From CAKSQF01 sp051867915 (lineage in GTDB: Bacteria; Bacillota; Clostridia; Oscillospirales; CAG-272), in contig JBJDZJ010000139.1 of the NCBI GenBank assembly GCA_051867915.1, positions 1-9,182 of the forward strand: 9,182 bases of DNA. The letters run 5' to 3'. Shown piece after piece: positions 6,593 to 9,182 of this stretch; the first letter of the stretch is position 1; every line of letters begins with the position of its first letter. The position numbers and the translations under genes are program-made. The notes beneath the pieces are model-generated. The model ran no database searches and was not told the origin of the DNA. It saw nothing but the letters and a program-made list of their open reading frames with translations.

Positions 6593-6883
6593 TTACTCCT
6601 TTATTTCGTTGATCGGTTCATTTTCAACATCTGCCGATTCTTCCTCACCCGATAGCCTTGCAAACAGGACATCGGTGGACAGTGCGCTCAGAATCACATG
6701 ACGGCTGTCGGTCACGATGACCGCTTTGGTCTTTCTTCCGCAGGAAGCGTCGATGACCGATCCCGCCTCTCTGGCGTCCTGTACCAGTCTTTTGATGGGC
6801 GCAGATTCGGGCGATACCATACTGACAATGCGGGCGGCGGCAACATAGTTGCCGAATCCCACCTGAACAAATTTCACAGACAC
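6593..6883 (-). CDS. remA: RemA-type DNA-binding regulator (DUF370)
   Basis: 96 residues from a GTG start at 6881-6883. In Bacillus, RemA is a ring-forming DNA-binding protein that activates biofilm-matrix and osmoprotection genes; its role in this organism is unknown. The GTG start is chosen because GGAGG (6892-6896) lies 8 bases upstream and because MSVKFVQVGFGN then lines up without gaps with the N-terminus MTIKLINIGFGN of Bacillus RemA. An ORF reading further upstream to 6967 runs into yicC and should be disregarded. The core VSPESAPIKR (23-32) is intact. Of the residues implicated in DNA binding in Bacillus, Arg18 and Arg50 are kept and Arg51 is Lys. The last ~20 residues form an acidic tail (EEESADVENEPINEIKE). 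It lies between yicC and gmk, the standard place. Confidence 0.93.
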   Translation of the reverse strand: MSVKFVQVGFGNYVAAARIVSMVSPESAPIKRLVQDAREAGSVIDASCGRKTKAVIVTDSRHVILSALSTDVLFARLSGEEESADVENEPINEIKE

Positions 6884-6891
6884 AATTTTGT

Positions 6892-6896
6892 CCTCC
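6892..6896 (-). promoter_or_regulatory. Ribosome-binding site deciding the remA start
   Basis: GGAGG on the minus strand, 8 bases before the GTG at 6881-6883, in the 22-base gap between the yicC stop and remA. It identifies the GTG as the start in preference to the upstream in-frame ATG at 6965-6967. Confidence 0.8.
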
Positions 6897-6905
6897 GCTT
6901 CTCGG

Positions 6906-7790
6906 CTATTCCAGATTCTGAATCTGTTCCCGGATCTTTTCGATCTCGCTTTTGATTTCGACAACAATCTTGGCGATCGCCGCGTCCGAGCATTTGGAGC
7001 CGATGGTGTTGGTTTCCCGGTTCATCTCCTGAACCAGGAAGTCCAGCTTTCTTCCGATGGGTTCCTCGGACTTGAAGATTTCATCAAAGGACTGAAAATG
7101 GCTGTTCAGCCGAACCAATTCCTCATCAATAGAGACTTTGTCGGCATAGATGGCACATTCGGTCAGGATCCTCTGCTCATCAATGTCCACACCGCTCTCT
7201 CCGATGAGTTTGCGGATTCGGTTTTCGAACTTTTCGTGATACTTCTCAATACATTCTTTGCTGAGTTGAGAAACACGGTCGGCAAGGGTGAGGATGTTCT
7301 CCTTTTTCTGCATGAGATCGTTCTTCAGTCTTTCACCCTCCATAGCACGCATGGTGTGGAAAGAGTCAAGCGCCTGATCGACAATGGGAAGGACTTCCTC
7401 CCAAAGCTGATCGGTAGAGACCTCGGGGGTGACAAAGGTGAAGATGTCCTTGTTTTGCGCAACCTTCATAACCGAAATATCGTCTGCAAGTCCGAAAGTA
7501 TCCCGAAGATCGGCCAGGGCTTTGAGATAGCCCGCCGCATAGGCATGATCCAGACGGATCTCGCATTCGGTATTTTCCAAAACTTCAACAAACAGGGAAA
7601 TATCAATCTTTCCTCTGGAGATCTCGGACTGAACTCTTGCCTTCAGCTTTTCCTCCAGGGAGGAATATGCCCGACTGATCCGAATCTGGGGATCAAAATA
7701 CCGGCTGTTGACGCTCTTTAGCTCAACCGTGATCTTTTTGCCGCCGAGAACACCCTGCGCTCTTCCGTAAGCGGTCATACTTTTTGCCAT
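6906..7790 (-). CDS. yicC: YicC/YloC family endoribonuclease
   Basis: 294 residues from the ATG at 7788-7790, which has GGAGG 7 bases upstream (7798-7802); an in-frame ATG at 7833-7835 would add 15 residues that do not resemble the family and would lie at the predicted transcription start. Members of this family have been shown to cut RNA (Bacillus YloC) and to affect small-RNA turnover (E. coli YicC). The N-terminal YicC-like domain begins KSMTAYGR (3-10) and has ELKSVNSRYFD (23-33). A long helical middle (~150-200) leads to the DUF1732 region with EELVRLNSH (223-231), GRKLDFLVQ (246-254) and EMNRETNTIGSK (255-266). It is the first gene of the operon. Confidence 0.95.
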   Translation of the reverse strand: MAKSMTAYGRAQGVLGGKKITVELKSVNSRYFDPQIRISRAYSSLEEKLKARVQSEISRGKIDISLFVEVLENTECEIRLDHAYAAGYLKALADLRDTFGLADDISVMKVAQNKDIFTFVTPEVSTDQLWEEVLPIVDQALDSFHTMRAMEGERLKNDLMQKKENILTLADRVSQLSKECIEKYHEKFENRIRKLIGESGVDIDEQRILTECAIYADKVSIDEELVRLNSHFQSFDEIFKSEEPIGRKLDFLVQEMNRETNTIGSKCSDAAIAKIVVEIKSEIEKIREQIQNLE

Positions 7791-7797
7791 ACCATAA

Positions 7798-7802
7798 CCT
7801 CC
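7798..7802 (-). promoter_or_regulatory. Ribosome-binding site of yicC
   Basis: GGAGG 7 bases before the ATG at 7788-7790. It fixes the yicC start at the second of two in-frame ATGs. It lies 5 bases behind a perfect hairpin (7808-7823). Confidence 0.82.
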
Positions 7803-7807
7803 GTCCG

Positions 7808-7823
7808 GGGATGACCTCATCCC
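7808..7823 (-). promoter_or_regulatory. Perfect inverted repeat in the yicC leader
   Basis: GGGATGAGGTCATCCC on the minus strand: as RNA a 6-bp stem with an AGGU loop, inside the predicted ~44-base leader and 5 bases before the yicC ribosome-binding site. There is no U-tract, so it is not an intrinsic terminator. It could be a mRNA-stabilising or translation-tuning hairpin, or a DNA operator just downstream of the promoter. The choice is not decidable from sequence. Confidence 0.5.
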
Positions 7824-7840
7824 ACAGCGATACATAGATT

Positions 7841-7869
7841 ATCATACTACATTTTTGATAATTTGTCAA
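7841..7869 (-). promoter_or_regulatory. Sigma-A promoter of the yicC-rsmB operon
   Basis: TTGACA (7864-7869), a 17-base spacer and TATGAT (7841-7846) on the minus strand. This is one base from the consensus with ideal spacing. Transcription should start near 7834, giving a leader of about 44 bases. No other convincing minus-strand promoter was found inside the operon. Confidence 0.85.
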
Positions 7870-7928
7870 GCGATTCCTGCAAAAATTATAGGATACTTTC
7901 ATAAACTTCATTTTTTTTCAAAAATCCA

Positions 7929-7958
7929 TTGACAGAAAGCCATCCTCGGTGCTATAAT
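7929..7958 (+). promoter_or_regulatory. Sigma-A promoter of asd
   Basis: TTGACA (7929-7934), an 18-base spacer and TATAAT (7953-7958), both perfect, with TGC directly before the -10 box (extended -10). Transcription should start near 7965, leaving a leader of ~30 bases, too short for a lysine riboswitch. The -35 box lies about 60 bp from that of the divergent yicC promoter. Confidence 0.88.
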
Positions 7959-7994
7959 AGGAGAAATTGACTGAACAAATGAGGTGTTTTCAAT

Positions 7995-9077
7995 ATGACA
8001 ACGAAATACAGAGTCGGTGTAATCGGTTGCACCGGCATGGTCGGACAGCGTTTTCTCACACTTCTTGCCGATCATCCCTGGTTTGAAGTAACCGCACTTC
8101 TTGCCAGCGGCAGAAGCGCCGGTCAAAGCTACGAAAAAGCAGTTGAGGGCAGATGGAAAATGACCTCCGAACTGCCCGAAAAATATAAGAATATGCCGGT
8201 TCTGGATTCTTCCGATCCTTCTGTGGTCAAGGATCGGGTAGATTTCGTATTCTGCGCCGTAAATATGCCCAAGTCCGACATTCTTGCGCTGGAAGAGTCC
8301 TATGCAAAAGCCGAAATTCCGGTAGTGTCCAACAACAGTGCCAATCGCTGGACGCCCGATGTTCCCATGGTGATCCCCGAGATCAACCCCGGGCATCTGG
8401 ATGTCATCGCCGCACAAAGAAAGCGGCTGGGTACCGCCAAAGGCTTTATCGCCGTGAAACCCAACTGTTCCATCCAAAGCTATGTACCTGCCTTGAGTCC
8501 CCTTCTGAAGTTTGAACCCACCCTTGTGGTTGCCACTACTTATCAGGCGATTTCGGGCGCCGGGAAGACCTTCCGTGAGTGGCCCGAGATGATCGACAAT
8601 GTCATCCCTTACATTTCCGGAGAGGAAGAGAAGAGCGAGCAGGAACCCCTGAGAATCTGGGGAACGGTTGAGGACGGAAAAATTGTCAAGGCATCCGCTC
8701 CCCTGATTACCACTCAGTGTATCCGTGTTCCCGTCACCGACGGTCACACTGCCGCTGTTTTCGTAAACTTCAACAAGAAGCCGACCAAAGAGGAGATTCT
8801 GGAGTGCTGGCACAGCTATGAAGGTGAGCCTCAGATACTGGGACTTCCCAGTGCGCCCAAGCAGTTCCTGACTTACTTTGAGGAAGATAACCGTCCGCAA
8901 TCGACTCTGGATCGGAATCTGTACGGCGGAATGGGCGTCTCCATCGGCAGACTGCGTGAGGACAGCGTCTTTGATTACAAATTCGTCGGACTGTCTCACA
9001 ATACCCTCCGCGGTGCGGCAGGCGGCGCTGTTCTGATTGCAGAGCTTCTGTGTGCAAAAGGATATATTACGAAATAA
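7995..9077 (+). CDS. asd: Aspartate-semialdehyde dehydrogenase
   Basis: 360 residues. It reduces L-aspartyl-4-phosphate to aspartate semialdehyde with NADPH, the branch point to diaminopimelate/lysine, threonine and methionine. Visible: the nucleotide-binding loop GCTGMVG (11-17), the active-site block KPNCSIQSY (155-163) with nucleophile Cys158, TYQAISGAGK (182-191), and RVPVTDGH (244-251) with substrate-binding Arg244 and catalytic His251. The C-terminus carries HNTLRGAAGGAVLIAELL. The length and the PNCSIQ, YQAISGAGK and RVPVTDGH forms suggest the archaeal/fungal-like type of this enzyme rather than the E. coli type; that subtype call is from memory. GAGGTG lies 8 bases before the ATG. It is transcribed divergently from the operon and is followed 11 bases later by a strong hairpin, so it is probably monocistronic. 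Confidence 0.96.
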   Translation: MTTKYRVGVIGCTGMVGQRFLTLLADHPWFEVTALLASGRSAGQSYEKAVEGRWKMTSELPEKYKNMPVLDSSDPSVVKDRVDFVFCAVNMPKSDILALEESYAKAEIPVVSNNSANRWTPDVPMVIPEINPGHLDVIAAQRKRLGTAKGFIAVKPNCSIQSYVPALSPLLKFEPTLVVATTYQAISGAGKTFREWPEMIDNVIPYISGEEEKSEQEPLRIWGTVEDGKIVKASAPLITTQCIRVPVTDGHTAAVFVNFNKKPTKEEILECWHSYEGEPQILGLPSAPKQFLTYFEEDNRPQSTLDRNLYGGMGVSIGRLREDSVFDYKFVGLSHNTLRGAAGGAVLIAELLCAKGYITK

Positions 9078-9088
9078 CAGATACATTT

Positions 9089-9123
9089 AAACGCAGAACG
9101 GCACATAGTGCTGTTCTGCGTTT
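9089..9123 (+). terminator. Hairpin terminator after asd
   Basis: A 16-bp stem (AAACGCAGAACGGCAC pairs with GTGCTGTTCTGCGTTT, one G-T wobble) with a three-base loop ATA, starting 11 bases after the asd stop. The T-run is short (TTT, then CAG), so termination may be incomplete or Rho-assisted. The A/T ends make the stem nearly symmetric, so it might also act on transcripts from the other side. Confidence 0.75.
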
Positions 9124-9182
9124 CAGCCTGTCGAAAAAGTCTAATTACCTTCACAACAGAGGTAAAATTGTCCAAAGCCGTT

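Noticed and set aside
6884..6967. Upstream extension of remA to the ATG at 6965-6967
   Set aside because: It would overlap the end of yicC, lacks family resemblance, and the GTG at 6881-6883 has a strong SD and lines up with known RemA N-termini.
7882..7895. Second minus-strand -10-like box (TATAAT) upstream of the yicC promoter
   Set aside because: No acceptable -35 box 16-18 bases upstream, while the TTGACA/TATGAT pair just downstream is far better.
7908..9086. 392-codon minus-strand ORF
   Set aside because: It is antisense to the whole of asd, whose catalytic motifs are clear; its start lies in the asd terminator. No family resemblance.
1..9182. CRISPR array, tRNA, rRNA or insertion sequence
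   Set aside because: No regularly spaced repeats, no cloverleaf or rRNA sequence, and no transposase frame or terminal inverted repeats were seen. The only repeat is the two-unit duplication at 35-490.

Overview
This window looks like chromosomal DNA of a Gram-positive anaerobe of the class Clostridia, probably from the Ruminococcaceae/Oscillospiraceae side. That is an inference from gene order, strong GGAGG ribosome-binding sites, textbook sigma-A promoters and protein style; no taxonomic marker is present. Two transcription units diverge from a 204-bp intergenic region at 7791-7994. No gene-free stretch exceeds 300 bases.

Minus strand, read right to left from a consensus promoter at 7841-7869: yicC, remA, gmk, rpoZ, priA, def, fmt, rsmB. 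Gaps are 45 bases or less, and fmt and rsmB overlap by 4 bases, so this is almost certainly one operon. It matches the order known from Bacillus and other Firmicutes (yloC-remA-gmk-rpoZ-coaBC-priA-def-fmt-rsmB), except that coaBC is missing between rpoZ and priA. The operon combines nucleotide metabolism (Gmk), transcription (omega, RemA), replication restart (PriA), initiator-tRNA formylation and later deformylation (Fmt, Def), rRNA methylation (RsmB) and RNA turnover (YicC).

Immediately behind rsmB, on the same strand, lies the least ordinary part: two tandem, strongly SD-led genes for 41- and 51-residue peptides (26-151 and 225-380). Their first 25 residues are nearly identical and their C-terminal parts differ. 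Between them is a decayed copy of the last ~30 codons of rsmB. The pair therefore arose by tandem duplication of a unit '3' end of rsmB + peptide gene'. The rsmB-proximal copy took over part of the duplicated rsmB sequence as a new C-terminus. I do not know what these peptides do. They look like a member of the small, uncharacterised clostridial peptides that start with a Tyr-x-x-Pro-x-x-Glu motif.

Plus strand, rightward: a consensus extended -10 promoter (7929-7958), then asd for aspartate-semialdehyde dehydrogenase (lysine/threonine/methionine and diaminopimelate pathway), then a strong hairpin at 9089-9123 that probably ends the transcript. The last 59 bases show no gene.
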